In this document: one piece after another, positions 1-9,143 of the stretch | Layout of the letters: the number at the start of each line of letters is the position of its first letter | Numbering within the stretch: position 1 is the stretch's first letter | From: Lysinibacillus sphaericus | GTDB lineage: Bacteria; Bacillota; Bacilli; Bacillales_A; Planococcaceae | NCBI RefSeq assembly: GCF_001629735.1 | Contig: NZ_CP015224.1 | Coordinates: 2,480,001-2,544,000 of the forward strand | DNA: 64,000 nucleotides | Direction: 5' to 3' | The notes under the pieces: generated by a model | Seen by the model: the letters and a program-made list of their open reading frames with translations, nothing else | Told to the model about the DNA's origin: nothing | Database searches by the model: none | Position numbers and translations under genes: made by a program

Positions 1-498
1 AGTTATGTCTTCCTGTTCTAATAAACCAATAATTCGATCTGCATCTCGAACAGCAGAAATTTCAGGTGTTGTGACAACAATCGCATGATCTGCACCTGCT
101 ACGGCATTTCTATAGCCTTGTTCAATACCTGCCGGACAATCTATTAATACATAATCATAGTCCCTTTTTAATTCCTCTACTAAGCTCTTCATTTGCTCAG
201 GGGTAACAGCATTTTTATCTGTCGTTTGAGCAGCAGGTAATAAAAATAGTTTATCATCCACGCGCTTATCTTTAATCAATGCTTGATGTATTTTACAGCG
301 CCCTTCTACTACATCTACTAGGTCATAAATAATACGATTTTCTAGGCCTAAAATAACATCTAAATTACGCAGGCCAATATCTGTATCAACTAAACATACT
401 TTTTTACCTTGTAGAGCCAATGCAGTCCCAAGGTTAGCCGATGTCGTTGTTTTTCCGACACCACCTTTACCCGAAGTTATGACGATCGCTTCTCCCAC
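1..498 (-). CDS. minD: Septum site-determining ATPase MinD (partial, 3' end off the window)
   Basis: This is the N-terminal 166 codons of MinD, the membrane-associated ATPase that recruits MinC to block division at the poles. A GTG start at 498 overlaps the minC stop codon and opens a protein beginning V-G-E-A-I-V-I-T-S. It carries the deviant Walker A motif GKGGVGKTT at about residues 10-18, with both the signature lysine 11 and lysine 16, then DTDIGLRNLD and, later, a DCPAGIEQGYRNA segment typical of MinD. The minC-minD overlap indicates translational coupling at the distal end of an mreB-mreC-mreD-minC-minD transcript. The C-terminal amphipathic membrane-targeting helix lies beyond position 1. 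Confidence 0.95.
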   Translation of the reverse strand, partial: MGEAIVITSGKGGVGKTTTSANLGTALALQGKKVCLVDTDIGLRNLDVILGLENRIIYDLVDVVEGRCKIHQALIKDKRVDDKLFLLPAAQTTDKNAVTPEQMKSLVEELKRDYDYVLIDCPAGIEQGYRNAVAGADHAIVVTTPEISAVRDADRIIGLLEQEDIT

Positions 499-499
499 A

Positions 500-1168
500 C
501 TAGCTTCCTCCCTTAGACACATTTAACAATGGTCGAATATTTTTTAAGGCGTGAATTTGATCGTACGTAATGCGTCCATCGTAACCAATAAATGCACAAG
601 TCATTTCTGCTTGATTAATTTCTTTCACATGCTCATCTGACATTGCTTCCACTTGATCAGCAATCATAATATGCGTAGCTTCAAATTGAGAGGCAGCAAT
701 GATTGCTTCCTTATTGCCCTGTACACCAGCATGCACGATTCCTTTTAGTTTACCTAAGACATACACATTGCCACCAGCTTCAACCCGACCGTTTGGATTG
801 ACATTTCCTACAATGATAATGTCCCCAGACGAACGTAGAATCTGCCCTGATCTGACCACACCTAAATATGTATCTTGTTGACTTTCAATCATTTTCTGGT
901 TGCTTTCATGGACAGTCAGTACTTCGCTTTGTACACTCGCTACAATGAGTTGCTCTGTTTCTTGCACAATATGGATAAGCTCATCGATCTGTTCATCAGT
1001 ACAGTATCGATAGCCTAAGTATAATTGTACATCTACTTTACCATCGATACCGCCTTCTAACACTTTTTTCTTTAATTCTTCTACTAAATCGCTATAAGCA
1101 CATTGGTCGTCAAGACGCAGTACAAATCCGTCCTTCGTTCCCTTCATATTAACTAATTGTTTTTTCAT
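500..1168 (-). CDS. minC: Septum formation inhibitor MinC
   Basis: The 222-residue protein matches the usual MinC length. It has an N-terminal FtsZ-inhibiting domain (about residues 1-100) and a C-terminal beta-helix domain recognisable by the run of short glycine-rich turns (RSGQILRSSGDIIIVGNVNP, then GRVEAGGNVYVLGKLKG) that binds MinD and septal proteins. It sits between mreD and minD as in B. subtilis and overlaps minD by its stop codon, so MinC and MinD are likely made together. It prevents FtsZ ring assembly away from midcell. Confidence 0.95.
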   Translation of the reverse strand: MKKQLVNMKGTKDGFVLRLDDQCAYSDLVEELKKKVLEGGIDGKVDVQLYLGYRYCTDEQIDELIHIVQETEQLIVASVQSEVLTVHESNQKMIESQQDTYLGVVRSGQILRSSGDIIIVGNVNPNGRVEAGGNVYVLGKLKGIVHAGVQGNKEAIIAASQFEATHIMIADQVEAMSDEHVKEINQAEMTCAFIGYDGRITYDQIHALKNIRPLLNVSKGGS

Positions 1169-1195
1169 GAATGCCTCACCTCACGTTGTTCTTTG

Positions 1196-1723
1196 TTAAG
1201 AAACCTCACGTGCTCTCTGTAAGACACGCGCATTAATTAGATACTTGAAGGCCCAACCAAGAATCATTAAAAATAAAGCATTTGCAATGATTGTTGGCAG
1301 TAGTCGTGAACGTAAGAAATCTGCTAAAGGTATTGCTGTAAAATCGATCAAGAAGAAAAATTGATAGAGTATAAATTCTAAAATGGCTACTAACACAACT
1401 GAAATAGTTGTTGTTACGACTAAGTGCTGATGTATAACTTTCACGATAGACCCTGCTAAAAAACATATAAGTGGATATAGAACTGAATATAATCCAATAA
1501 TATCAATGTAAAACACATCATACAAGACACCAAAAAAAAGTCCATACATTACCGCGCGTTGACGGCTGTAATAGATGGAGATAAAAATGAGATATAAGAT
1601 TAAAAAACGCGGTACTAGAAAATACACTTCCCCCTTAATTTCAATTGGAGAAAGCATCGCAAACTCTGGTTCTAGCAAGAATAGTAAAACCGCCACAGAA
1701 GGAATGAGAAAACGAACCATCAT
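1196..1723 (-). CDS. mreD: Rod shape-determining membrane protein MreD
   Basis: This 175-residue protein is strongly hydrophobic throughout, with about five to six membrane segments, and lies directly after mreC with a 4-base ATGA overlap. MreD is an integral membrane part of the elongasome that links MreB filaments and MreC to peptidoglycan synthesis enzymes in rod-shaped cells. Sequence conservation in MreD is low, so the identification rests mainly on hydropathy, length and position in the mreB-mreC-mreD-minC-minD order. Confidence 0.9.
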   Translation of the reverse strand: MMVRFLIPSVAVLLFLLEPEFAMLSPIEIKGEVYFLVPRFLILYLIFISIYYSRQRAVMYGLFFGVLYDVFYIDIIGLYSVLYPLICFLAGSIVKVIHQHLVVTTTISVVLVAILEFILYQFFFLIDFTAIPLADFLRSRLLPTIIANALFLMILGWAFKYLINARVLQRAREVS

Positions 1724-2634
1724 TCCGCCTCCTCTTCATTCGTATCTTGCGGGTTTGTTAAATCTTCGTTCGTTGAGCTACCATCTGAACCATCAATAAC
1801 TGTAGATGTACGCTTAGCAATAACAACATGCTCTAAAATCGAAAAATCAGCAGATGGTCTGACATACGCCATTTTTGTTAAGCCGTGATCATCTGTACTA
1901 ACCTCTGTAATTTCTCCGATAGGAACACCTTTAGGGAAAATACCTCCGAGTCCTGAAGAAACTACCTGCTCGCCTTCTTTAACCTTAAAACTAGAATCGA
2001 TTCGCTTCATAATGAGTTCATTACGTTCTTCATCAAAGCCCTCGATTAAACCGTATGCTTCTTTTTCACCTAACACCATTGCAGAAACACGATAGTTAGG
2101 ATTATTTGTATTTAAAAGCTCTACCTCAGAAGTGAAAGGCGTCACTAGTGTAATTTTCCCAACTAGCCCCTTCGCCGTCATAACTGCCATGTTTTTTTGA
2201 ACTCCATGAGAAGATCCTTTGTCTAAAATGATTTTCTCTTCCCATTGGTCAGGATTTCTAGCAATCACTGTTGCTTGAATAGGATTATACGCCTTTAAGC
2301 TCTCACTTTTATCCAAAAGCTCACGAAGCTTTTTATTCTCTGATTTTAAATCCGTAGCCTCAGCTTGTACAACTGCAAAATCTTCTAAGCGTGCTTTTAA
2401 ACGTTTATTTTCTTCGTACGTGTTTAAGAGGGAGTCAATACTATTAAAAATACCATTAACATAATTCGCCGGCTTCGCAACAAGCGATTGTGCGACGCCG
2501 ACAGTATCTTTAATAATTTGCTCTGGTAAAGTAGCATTCGTCCGATCACGTAATGAGAAGCTAATCAATGCCACAAGAAAAACCATGCCTACGAGCAGCA
2601 AAATTACTTTCTTATTGAAAAAAAAATGTGGCAT
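1720..2634 (-). CDS. mreC: Rod shape-determining protein MreC
   Basis: The 304-residue protein has a short cytoplasmic N-terminus, one membrane anchor (about residues 8-26), a coiled-coil stretch (about 70-115, rich in K, E and L) and the extracytoplasmic beta-barrel domain seen in MreC (segment NPDQWEEKIILDKGSSHGV and onward). MreC is a scaffold of the cell-wall elongation complex. The last about 25 residues are acidic, rich in S, T, D, N and E, and probably disordered. It begins 13 bases after mreB and overlaps mreD, consistent with one transcript. Confidence 0.95.
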   Translation of the reverse strand: MPHFFFNKKVILLLVGMVFLVALISFSLRDRTNATLPEQIIKDTVGVAQSLVAKPANYVNGIFNSIDSLLNTYEENKRLKARLEDFAVVQAEATDLKSENKKLRELLDKSESLKAYNPIQATVIARNPDQWEEKIILDKGSSHGVQKNMAVMTAKGLVGKITLVTPFTSEVELLNTNNPNYRVSAMVLGEKEAYGLIEGFDEERNELIMKRIDSSFKVKEGEQVVSSGLGGIFPKGVPIGEITEVSTDDHGLTKMAYVRPSADFSILEHVVIAKRTSTVIDGSDGSSTNEDLTNPQDTNEEEAE

Positions 2635-2647
2635 TGCCTAAACCTCC

Positions 2648-3667
2648 TTACCCTTTAACCTGTTGTTGACGAATTAAGTCCATATGATCTAAAGCTTTAC
2701 CCGTACCAATTGCTACACAGTCTAAAGGATCTTCTGCGATAAATACTGGCATATTTGTTTCTTTACTAATCACTTTATCTAAGTTTGTTAATAGTGCGCC
2801 ACCGCCAGTTAATACGATACCGCGCTCCATCACGTCCGCAGATAATTCGGGAGGTGTCTGTTCTAATGTTTTTCGAACGCCATCAATAATTGATGCAACT
2901 GCTTCGCGTAATGACTCAGAAATTTCTTGTGAAGAGATTTCAATTGTTTTTGGTAAACCTGTTAGAAGGTCACGACCTCTAATTTCCATCTTCTCTTCTG
3001 GTCCTTCAGCTAATGCCGTACCAATTTCCATTTTTACCGCTTCTGCAGTACGTTCACCAATTGTTAAATTATACGTTTTACGGATATATGAAATGATAGA
3101 TTGATCCATTGCGTCCCCACCAACACGTACGGACTCACTTGTTACAATACCGCCTAGTGAAATAACAGCTACTTCTGTTGTACCACCGCCGATGTCAACT
3201 ACCATTGACCCTGTTGGATCCCATACTGGTAAATTTGATCCGATTGCCGCTGCAAATGGCTCTTCGATTGTGAAAGCCTCTTTTGCGCCCGCTTGTCGAG
3301 CTGCATCAATAACCGCACGTTGTTCCACTGAAGTAATACCATAAGGCACACAAATCATAACATTTGGTTTTTTCCAATTGCCGCCAGAATTTTTAGAGGC
3401 TTCTCTTAAATAATACTGAATCATTGCTGTCGTAATATCGAAATCAGCGATAACGCCATCTTTCATTGGGCGAATTGCTACGATTGAGCCAGGTGTACGA
3501 CCAATCATATTTTTAGCATCATTACCAACGGCAACGATATCTCCCGTTTTCGTATTTTTTGCTACTACTGAAGGTTCGCGTAAAACGATTCCCTTTCCTT
3601 TAATAAACACTAATGTATTCGCTGTGCCGAGGTCAATCCCGACATCTTTGCTTCCTAGTCCAAACAA
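2648..3667 (-). CDS. mreB: Actin-like rod shape-determining protein MreB
   Basis: The 339-residue protein is a full-length bacterial actin. Phosphate 1 motif [14 protein letters not shown] is at the N-terminus, phosphate 2 motif [18 protein letters not shown] is in the middle, and the adenosine motif [14 protein letters not shown] is near the C-terminus. MreB forms membrane-bound filaments that orient lateral cell-wall synthesis. It is the first gene of the mreBCD-minCD run and is preceded by a long non-coding stretch that probably carries the promoter. Confidence 0.97.
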   Translation of the reverse strand: MFGLGSKDVGIDLGTANTLVFIKGKGIVLREPSVVAKNTKTGDIVAVGNDAKNMIGRTPGSIVAIRPMKDGVIADFDITTAMIQYYLREASKNSGGNWKKPNVMICVPYGITSVEQRAVIDAARQAGAKEAFTIEEPFAAAIGSNLPVWDPTGSMVVDIGGGTTEVAVISLGGIVTSESVRVGGDAMDQSIISYIRKTYNLTIGERTAEAVKMEIGTALAEGPEEKMEIRGRDLLTGLPKTIEISSQEISESLREAVASIIDGVRKTLEQTPPELSADVMERGIVLTGGGALLTNLDKVISKETNMPVFIAEDPLDCVAIGTGKALDHMDLIRQQQVKG

Positions 3668-4230
3668 ATTGTGTACTCCCTTTCTATTTAAGCCATACTT
3701 TCATTGACATCCATTATCTTTGACAGTCATGTATAGGAATTTGAATTGTATAAAAATACAATTGACTCCTCCTCAAAACCCATAACACTCCGCCAAAGTT
3801 TTTATCTTCATCAGTTAGTGTTTCACACCTTGAAAAAACTACACACTTATTTAGCTCACCATCATTTTCGATGGGAGTCTTTCCTGAATCAAGATAAAAT
3901 TCATACCCTTCATTATAACGGAAAAGCGCAAGAATTTGTAGTGTCACATACTTTATCTCGCAGAAAAGATACTATTTTAATTCCCTCTTAAACTAAAAAT
4001 AGTACGTATAGATTAGCATATAATTTTTATTCTCATAAGACAATGTGTATCAAGCTACCAATTTTTGTGAAGATAATATCAGTTTCTAGAATACATTAAC
4101 GATTTGAATCGAAAAAGGTTCGCCATTAAACCACAAAAAAATACAAAAATTTTAGGAAAATGCCTCTATTGTCATAGCGATAAGATATTCAAATTTGATT
4201 GTAAAGCTCTCCTAAGACATCTAATCAAAC
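3668..4230. other. Intergenic region between radC and mreB
   Basis: About 560 bases without a convincing gene. Short open frames on both strands here (for instance 3714-3947 minus and 3746-3991 plus) lack ribosome binding sites and show no recognisable domain. On the minus strand a TATAAT hexamer at 3912-3917 could serve mreB. The stretch is AT-rich and otherwise looks like a long leader and promoter region. Confidence 0.5.
3912..3940 (-). promoter_or_regulatory. Candidate sigma-A promoter for mreBCD-minCD
   Basis: On the minus strand a perfect -10 hexamer TATAAT (3917-3912) is preceded at 17 bases by TACAAA, a poor -35. It lies about 245 bases upstream of mreB. The -10 is good but the weak -35 and long leader leave this as a candidate only. 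Confidence 0.35.
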
Positions 4231-4261
4231 TAAAAAACTCTGCAAATTTCTTGCAGAGTTA
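4231..4261 (-). terminator. Intrinsic terminator after radC
   Basis: Perfect 10-base arms AACTCTGCAA / TTGCAGAGTT with a short loop are followed on the minus strand by a T-run. The radC stop codon lies in the first arm. Confidence 0.85.
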
Positions 4262-4957
4262 AAAATACCCTTTTTCCTTCAAACTAATGAATTGGTGATC
4301 GCCGATAATTACATGATCAATTAATTCAATCCCCATAATATAACCAGCCTCTTCAATTCGCTTTGTGACCTCAATGTCCTCCTCACTTGGAGTTGGTACT
4401 CCACTAGGATGATTATGCGCACAAATAATTGAAGCAGCAGATCGCTTCACTGCTTCTCGAAAAATTTCCCGTGGGTGCACGATAGAGGCATTTAAGCTGC
4501 CAATGAAAATCGTTTGTCTGTGAATGATTTGGTTTTTGATATTTAAAAAAAGAACAACAAAATGTTCCTGATTAAGAGAAGTCATGTCAGGCATTAAATA
4601 AGCAGCCGCATCTTGTGGAGAACGAATTGTAAATTTTTCATCATTTTGTTTTTGAGCGAGTCGTCGACCAAGTTCAATGGCGGCTAATAATTGAATAGCC
4701 TTTACCTCACCAATTCCTTTAATAGCGACCATTTCCTCAATGGTAGCGTGTTTTAAATAATGGAGACGTTCGAAAACAGTTAATACTCTATTCGCGAGGA
4801 CAAGAACGGATTCTTCTTTTGTGCCAGTCCTCAATAAAATAGCAATTAGCTCTTGATTGGATAGACTTTCTGCCCCTTGTCGCATTAGTCTTTCACGCGG
4901 GCGATCCTCCAAATGAACATCACGTAACATCAAAGTAGGTAAAGCTTTATCTAGCAA
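4259..4957 (-). CDS. radC: RadC/MPN-domain protein
   Basis: At 232 residues this is a full-length RadC-family protein. The N-terminal half has a helix-hairpin-helix region (segment MVAIKGIGEVKAIQLLAAIE). The C-terminal half is a JAB1/MPN metal-binding domain with the HNHPSGVPTPSEED motif expected to bind zinc. The DNA-repair role implied by the name is not well supported for the family. It follows maf with a 6-base gap and both are likely on one transcript, as in B. subtilis. Confidence 0.93.
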   Translation of the reverse strand: MLDKALPTLMLRDVHLEDRPRERLMRQGAESLSNQELIAILLRTGTKEESVLVLANRVLTVFERLHYLKHATIEEMVAIKGIGEVKAIQLLAAIELGRRLAQKQNDEKFTIRSPQDAAAYLMPDMTSLNQEHFVVLFLNIKNQIIHRQTIFIGSLNASIVHPREIFREAVKRSAASIICAHNHPSGVPTPSEEDIEVTKRIEEAGYIMGIELIDHVIIGDHQFISLKEKGYF

Positions 4958-4963
4958 AAATGC

Positions 4964-5557
4964 TCACTCCTTCGCATATTGGACTATTTGTAGGTTGACC
5001 AATTGCGAAAACAACGCTGCAAGTGGTAAACCTACAACATTGTTATAATCTCCTTCAATTCGTTTCACTAAAAGTGTGCCTAACGTCTGAATACCATAGC
5101 CTCCTGCTTTATCGAAAGGATCTCCAGAATCGACATAGGCTTCAATCAATACCTTCGATAGAGGATGAAAAACAACTGTGGTTTCTTCCACAAAGAGGTT
5201 TTCCTTCCCATTAGGTTCAATAATAGCGACCGCTGTCATCACGACGTGTTTACGGTCTGATAAACGTAATAAATGAGCAATAGCTTCCTCACGAGATTTT
5301 GGTTTATGTAGCAGCTCATCATTGTCGACAACAATTGTATCAGCACCAATGATTGTTGCATTGGATACTTTTTTCGCTACATCTCGTGTTTTTAAGAGGG
5401 CTACTCCTTTTACATATTCCTGCATGGAACTTGCTTGTACACTTGTTTCTTCAACTTCACTTGTCATGACCTCAAACGGAAGTGCTAACATTTCTAACAA
5501 TTCCTTTCTTCTTGGTGAAGCAGAGGCAAGTATAAGCTTGTGGTTTGTTTTTAACAT
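4964..5557 (-). CDS. maf: Maf-family nucleotide pyrophosphatase
   Basis: The protein (197 residues from the chosen start) has the Maf signature SASPRRKELL near the N-terminus, the ADTIVV motif and the C-terminal GDPFDKAGGYGIQ segment. Maf proteins hydrolyse non-canonical nucleoside triphosphates such as dTTP, UTP and modified forms, and in Bacillus are linked to septum formation. The start at 5557 (M-L-K-T-N-H-K) is preferred because it has an AAGGAAGG site upstream; the frame is open for 23 further codons with no good site. Confidence 0.93.
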   Translation of the reverse strand: MLKTNHKLILASASPRRKELLEMLALPFEVMTSEVEETSVQASSMQEYVKGVALLKTRDVAKKVSNATIIGADTIVVDNDELLHKPKSREEAIAHLLRLSDRKHVVMTAVAIIEPNGKENLFVEETTVVFHPLSKVLIEAYVDSGDPFDKAGGYGIQTLGTLLVKRIEGDYNNVVGLPLAALFSQLVNLQIVQYAKE

Positions 5558-5654
5558 GATCCGACCATCCTTCCTTATCCTTATGATACAGAAGAATGTT
5601 CGATTTGAAAATTTTCTAAAAATCAAGATAATAATGATTTACTATCTTTTACTT

Positions 5655-6299
5655 TTAAAATTTCACTTGGAGACAAGTATTTTTCGCCTGATAATGAGCA
5701 AAAACTTGCAAACGGATGACGCTGACATCGTTAGAAATAGTAGAGGCAGCCGCTCCAATTGATTGCCAATCCTCAGGTAAAGTTGAATCCTTCCCGTTTT
5801 CCTTAAAATTTAATTTTGTAGCTTTTTTGTCTGCTAATGCTGTTGGCAGTTCTACAAGAGTTGGCTCCTTACAGCTTTCACCACTAACACTAAATGCTTT
5901 TTTAAAGGTTGCGGGTTCCTGTAAAAATTTAAGCTGACTTTCTTCATTTACCATGCTTGTCCAAACATAAAACTTACCATCAACCTCAATAATGGCGCTC
6001 TCTTTTAATGCAGGATACTCAGCAACAAATGCACTTGCACTCTCATAGTTAGAATATACGCCTGCTTGACTAGCATAAAACATAGGTGCATTAGATGTAC
6101 TGGTTGTCTCACCGGCAGTTGGAATGGTTTCTGATTGTGATTGATTAGTTGCCACATCACTACCCTTATTCTTTATCGGTAACTGGGTACTGGCTTGTAA
6201 AACACCTAAAAAAATGGCTACACCTAACAAACCCACAAATCCACCAATAATCATTGCCCGAAATATTTGTTTTTTCATCACATGACTTACAATTTTCAT
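5655..6299 (-). CDS. SpoIIB-like membrane protein with SPOR-type domain
   Basis: The 214-residue protein has a cytoplasmic tail, one membrane segment (about residues 14-33), a Ser/Thr-rich linker and an extracytoplasmic SPOR-like stretch (YASQAGVYSNYESASAFVAE and following). SPOR domains bind denuded peptidoglycan at septa. It occupies the position of spoIIB, next to maf and radC, which in B. subtilis helps septal wall thinning during engulfment; the B. subtilis protein is longer, about 330 residues. The start at 6299 has GAGGTG 8 bases upstream. Assignment to SpoIIB rests on position and domain type rather than on clear sequence identity. Confidence 0.7.
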   Translation of the reverse strand: MKIVSHVMKKQIFRAMIIGGFVGLLGVAIFLGVLQASTQLPIKNKGSDVATNQSQSETIPTAGETTSTSNAPMFYASQAGVYSNYESASAFVAEYPALKESAIIEVDGKFYVWTSMVNEESQLKFLQEPATFKKAFSVSGESCKEPTLVELPTALADKKATKLNFKENGKDSTLPEDWQSIGAAASTISNDVSVIRLQVFAHYQAKNTCLQVKF

Positions 6300-6440
6300 C
6301 CATCTATCACCTCATCCTTCCACCTATCCGTACACGTTTCAATAAAACGAGATTTCAATATATAAAAGTATATGTAGAATTAGTGGTGTAAATGCGAATT
6401 TAATGAGATTTGATTCATAACAAAAGCGGCATACATTCAT

Positions 6441-6474
6441 AAAAAAACTAGGACTTCCTATTAGGAGCCCTAGT
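6441..6474 (-). terminator. Intrinsic terminator after the folC pair
   Basis: A hairpin with ACTAGGxCTTCCT / AGGAGCCCTAGT arms and a minus-strand run of seven T residues lies 5 bases past the second folC stop. Confidence 0.8.
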
Positions 6475-6478
6475 CATT

Positions 6479-7729
6479 TCATACTTTTAAGCTATTTCGT
6501 ACTGCCGTTAATAAATATAATGAGCCAGATACAACCGTTCTTCGCTTGCTGTCTGATTGTACCTGTAAAAATTGCACATAATCCACTAAGATATTTTTAG
6601 ATGTTGCTTTGGAAAGACCCAGCAAATTTTGCGCAGCCATCGCTCTTGGATTATCAAAATCAACAAAATAAAATTCATCACTAACTTGCTCTAACAGTCG
6701 AAGAATTTGTTGAACATCTTTGTCTGCTAGTATGCCCACAACAAATGTGATTTGCTCTCCTGGAAACTCATTTTTTATCGTTTCTACTAATGTTTCAGCA
6801 CTGGCTGGGTTATGCGCCCCATCGACAATAACAAATGGTATGATTTCTTCAAAACGGCCTAAAATAGCCGCTTTTTTCACAGCCTCTCGAACTGCTGTTT
6901 TTTTCACAGGCACATTAAAAAATGCTGCCACTTCAAGGAATGCTGAGATAGCAAGTGCCATATTATTGGCCTGATGAGGCCCTTTCATTGAACGTGTTAG
7001 ATGGGAGAATTGGACATTTCGTCCGTCATTTAAATAATATTCTCCTTCAGTCGATGAGGATATTGAAAAATGTTGACCTATTTCATATACGTTGGCTTTT
7101 TTCTGAGTAGCCTCTGCATAAACAACACGCTTGGCATCTTCTGGCAAATTACCGATAATGACAGGGCGATTTTGTTTAATAATACCTGCTTTATGGCGCG
7201 CAATACTGTCAATTGTATTGCCCAAAAATTGGGTGTGCTCTAAAGCTATACTTGGGATAATGGAGACGATGGGTATGACCACATTCGTACTATCCAATAA
7301 TCCCCCCATACCCGCTTCAATCAATGAAAGATCAACATCATTATTCACAAAATATAAAAATGCTGCCACAGTCAAAAGTTCAAAATCTGTTAGTTTCCCA
7401 CTTAAACCGGCTGCATGCATTTGTCGAAAAACGGCATCCATATCAGCTTCGGTAATAGGTTGACCATCTATTTGAATTTGGTCGTGCACATCGACTATAC
7501 AAGGTGACATAAATTTACCCACTCGTAATGTATGTTCTTTGGCGAGAGCCTCAAGAAAGGTTAATGTGGAGCCCTTCCCATTTGTGCCTGCCAAGTGTAC
7601 AACATGTAAGGCTTGCTGAGGGTTTCCAACTAATAGCAAAGCCTCCTCCATCGCCACAAGACCAGGTTTTATGACATCATCACTGTGGACAGCCCACTTC
7701 TCTTTATAGTGATTGAATCCCGGTATCAT
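6479..7729 (-). CDS. FolC-type folylpolyglutamate/dihydrofolate synthase, second tandem copy
   Basis: This 416-residue Mur-ligase-family protein has the P-loop AGTNGKGST and the C-terminal DGAHN motif of FolC enzymes, which add glutamate to folates. The start at 7729 is chosen because it forms an ATGA overlap with the preceding folC and has GGAGGAAGG 5 bases upstream; an ATG at 7750 lacks that spacing. It differs from its neighbour in the motif that normally reads GLGGRLDATNV: here it is GMGGLLDSTNV, with the arginine replaced by leucine. It is therefore a diverged paralogue whose exact substrate (dihydropteroate, tetrahydrofolate or another acceptor) cannot be told from sequence. Confidence 0.85.
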   Translation of the reverse strand: MIPGFNHYKEKWAVHSDDVIKPGLVAMEEALLLVGNPQQALHVVHLAGTNGKGSTLTFLEALAKEHTLRVGKFMSPCIVDVHDQIQIDGQPITEADMDAVFRQMHAAGLSGKLTDFELLTVAAFLYFVNNDVDLSLIEAGMGGLLDSTNVVIPIVSIIPSIALEHTQFLGNTIDSIARHKAGIIKQNRPVIIGNLPEDAKRVVYAEATQKKANVYEIGQHFSISSSTEGEYYLNDGRNVQFSHLTRSMKGPHQANNMALAISAFLEVAAFFNVPVKKTAVREAVKKAAILGRFEEIIPFVIVDGAHNPASAETLVETIKNEFPGEQITFVVGILADKDVQQILRLLEQVSDEFYFVDFDNPRAMAAQNLLGLSKATSKNILVDYVQFLQVQSDSKRRTVVSGSLYLLTAVRNSLKV

Positions 7730-9018
7730 CGTCCTTCCTCCTGTAGCCACTGGCGAACATTCGCTATGAAATATAAAGAACCGGTAATCACAACAACATC
7801 CTCTTCAGCTCTTTCACGTAGTACAGTTTGTACAGATTCCATCCAATCCTCATGGTACGATTTATTGGCATTCGTTGATAATATGGATAAATCTTTAGCA
7901 GGCATTGCATTGGGTAGGTTAATTTGTGTAAAAGTAATTGACGTTGCAACATCATCCATTAGTGCAATACTATTTGCGTGATCCTTATCTGCTAATGCTG
8001 CATACACAAAACGATAATGGCTTTTTGGAAATACATTTTTAAGTGTTTGGATAAGTGCAGCAGTCCCCTCTGAATTATGGGCACCATCTAAAACAATTTT
8101 TTGTGGCCATTGTTCGAAGCGACCAGCCCAATGTGCATATAGAAGTCCATGCCGAATGGATTGGTCTGACAGGGTAATGGCTCCCTCTTCCCGTAATGCG
8201 AGGATTGCTGTAATGGCAAGGATTGCATTATTGATTTGATGGGGACCAGCCATTTTTAAAGCTATATCAGTCATTACAATATTACTCTTTTCATACGTGA
8301 ATTGCTGAACGTCTGTACCTTGTAAAATATCTGAAACAGTAAAATCTTGTCCTAAAATGAAGCATTGAGCCTGTTGTGCATCTGCTGTTTGTTTTATAAC
8401 AGCTAATGCTTCTTCATTGCTAACCCCTATAACAACCGGAACACCCTTTTTTATGATGCCAGCCTTTTCAGAGGCAACCTTGGCAAATGTATCACCTAAA
8501 AAGGCAGTATGCTCAAGTGAAATTGTCGTAATAATTGCTAGTAGTGGCGACACGACATTGGTTGCATCTAAACGCCCTCCAAGCCCCGTTTCAATAAGCG
8601 CTATATCAATTCCCTGATCGGCAAAAAATTGAAACATTACTAGTGTTACTACTTCAAAAAAGCTTGGAAAATCTCCATTATACTGTTCTTCTATAATCTT
8701 AGCTAGTTTATTGAAATAGTATAAAAATTGTTCATCAGTTATCGGCTCACCATTAATGGTCATCCTTTCATTAACTCGCTCTAAATGTGGGGAAGTAAAT
8801 GCCCCTACTTGGTACCCAGCGTGTTGTAGCATTTCTCTAAGGGCATTCACTGTAGAACCCTTTCCATTCGAACCGGCCACATGAATCACGCGTAGTTTAT
8901 TGTGAGGATTCTCTAAATGTGCTAGTACTTCTTTCATTAGTACAAGCGGTGCACGTTTATGGTCAACGGCTTTTAGGGTAAAAATAAATTCCGTACATTC
9001 GTTCATTGTGTTAAACAA
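7726..9018 (-). CDS. folC: Bifunctional folylpolyglutamate synthase/dihydrofolate synthase
   Basis: This roughly 430-residue FolC has P-loop AGSNGKGST, the canonical GLGGRLDATNVV motif and DGAHNSEGT near the C-terminus. It adds glutamate to dihydropteroate or folates in the cytoplasm. It is downstream of valS as in B. subtilis, though the 132-residue unknown gene lies between them. The start is ambiguous: a TTG at 9018 has GGGAG at 8 bases, a GTG at 9027 sits directly against the same site, and an ATG at 9006 is too far from it. It is coupled to the second folC by a 4-base overlap. Confidence 0.93.
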   Translation of the reverse strand: MFNTMNECTEFIFTLKAVDHKRAPLVLMKEVLAHLENPHNKLRVIHVAGSNGKGSTVNALREMLQHAGYQVGAFTSPHLERVNERMTINGEPITDEQFLYYFNKLAKIIEEQYNGDFPSFFEVVTLVMFQFFADQGIDIALIETGLGGRLDATNVVSPLLAIITTISLEHTAFLGDTFAKVASEKAGIIKKGVPVVIGVSNEEALAVIKQTADAQQAQCFILGQDFTVSDILQGTDVQQFTYEKSNIVMTDIALKMAGPHQINNAILAITAILALREEGAITLSDQSIRHGLLYAHWAGRFEQWPQKIVLDGAHNSEGTAALIQTLKNVFPKSHYRFVYAALADKDHANSIALMDDVATSITFTQINLPNAMPAKDLSILSTNANKSYHEDWMESVQTVLRERAEEDVVVITGSLYFIANVRQWLQEEGR

Positions 9019-9097
9019 AAGAAACACTCCCTCTTACTGCAATATCTCTATTTTAGTACAAGTAACATTTAATAACATAGATTAATGACAAAAAAAT

Positions 9098-9129
9098 AGA
9101 AAAAACACACAGCTAGCTACTGCGTGTTT
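9098..9129 (-). terminator. Intrinsic terminator after the 132-residue gene
   Basis: Arms AAACACGCAG / CTGTGTGTTT with a T-run on the minus strand lie just past the stop of the gene ending at 9144, separating it from the folC pair. Confidence 0.75.
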
Positions 9130-9143
9130 GATAAGTAATTCTG

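Noticed and set aside
3746-3991. 81-codon plus-strand frame between radC and mreB
   Set aside because: No ribosome binding site, no domain and low-complexity histidine/leucine content; it overlaps an equally weak frame on the other strand.
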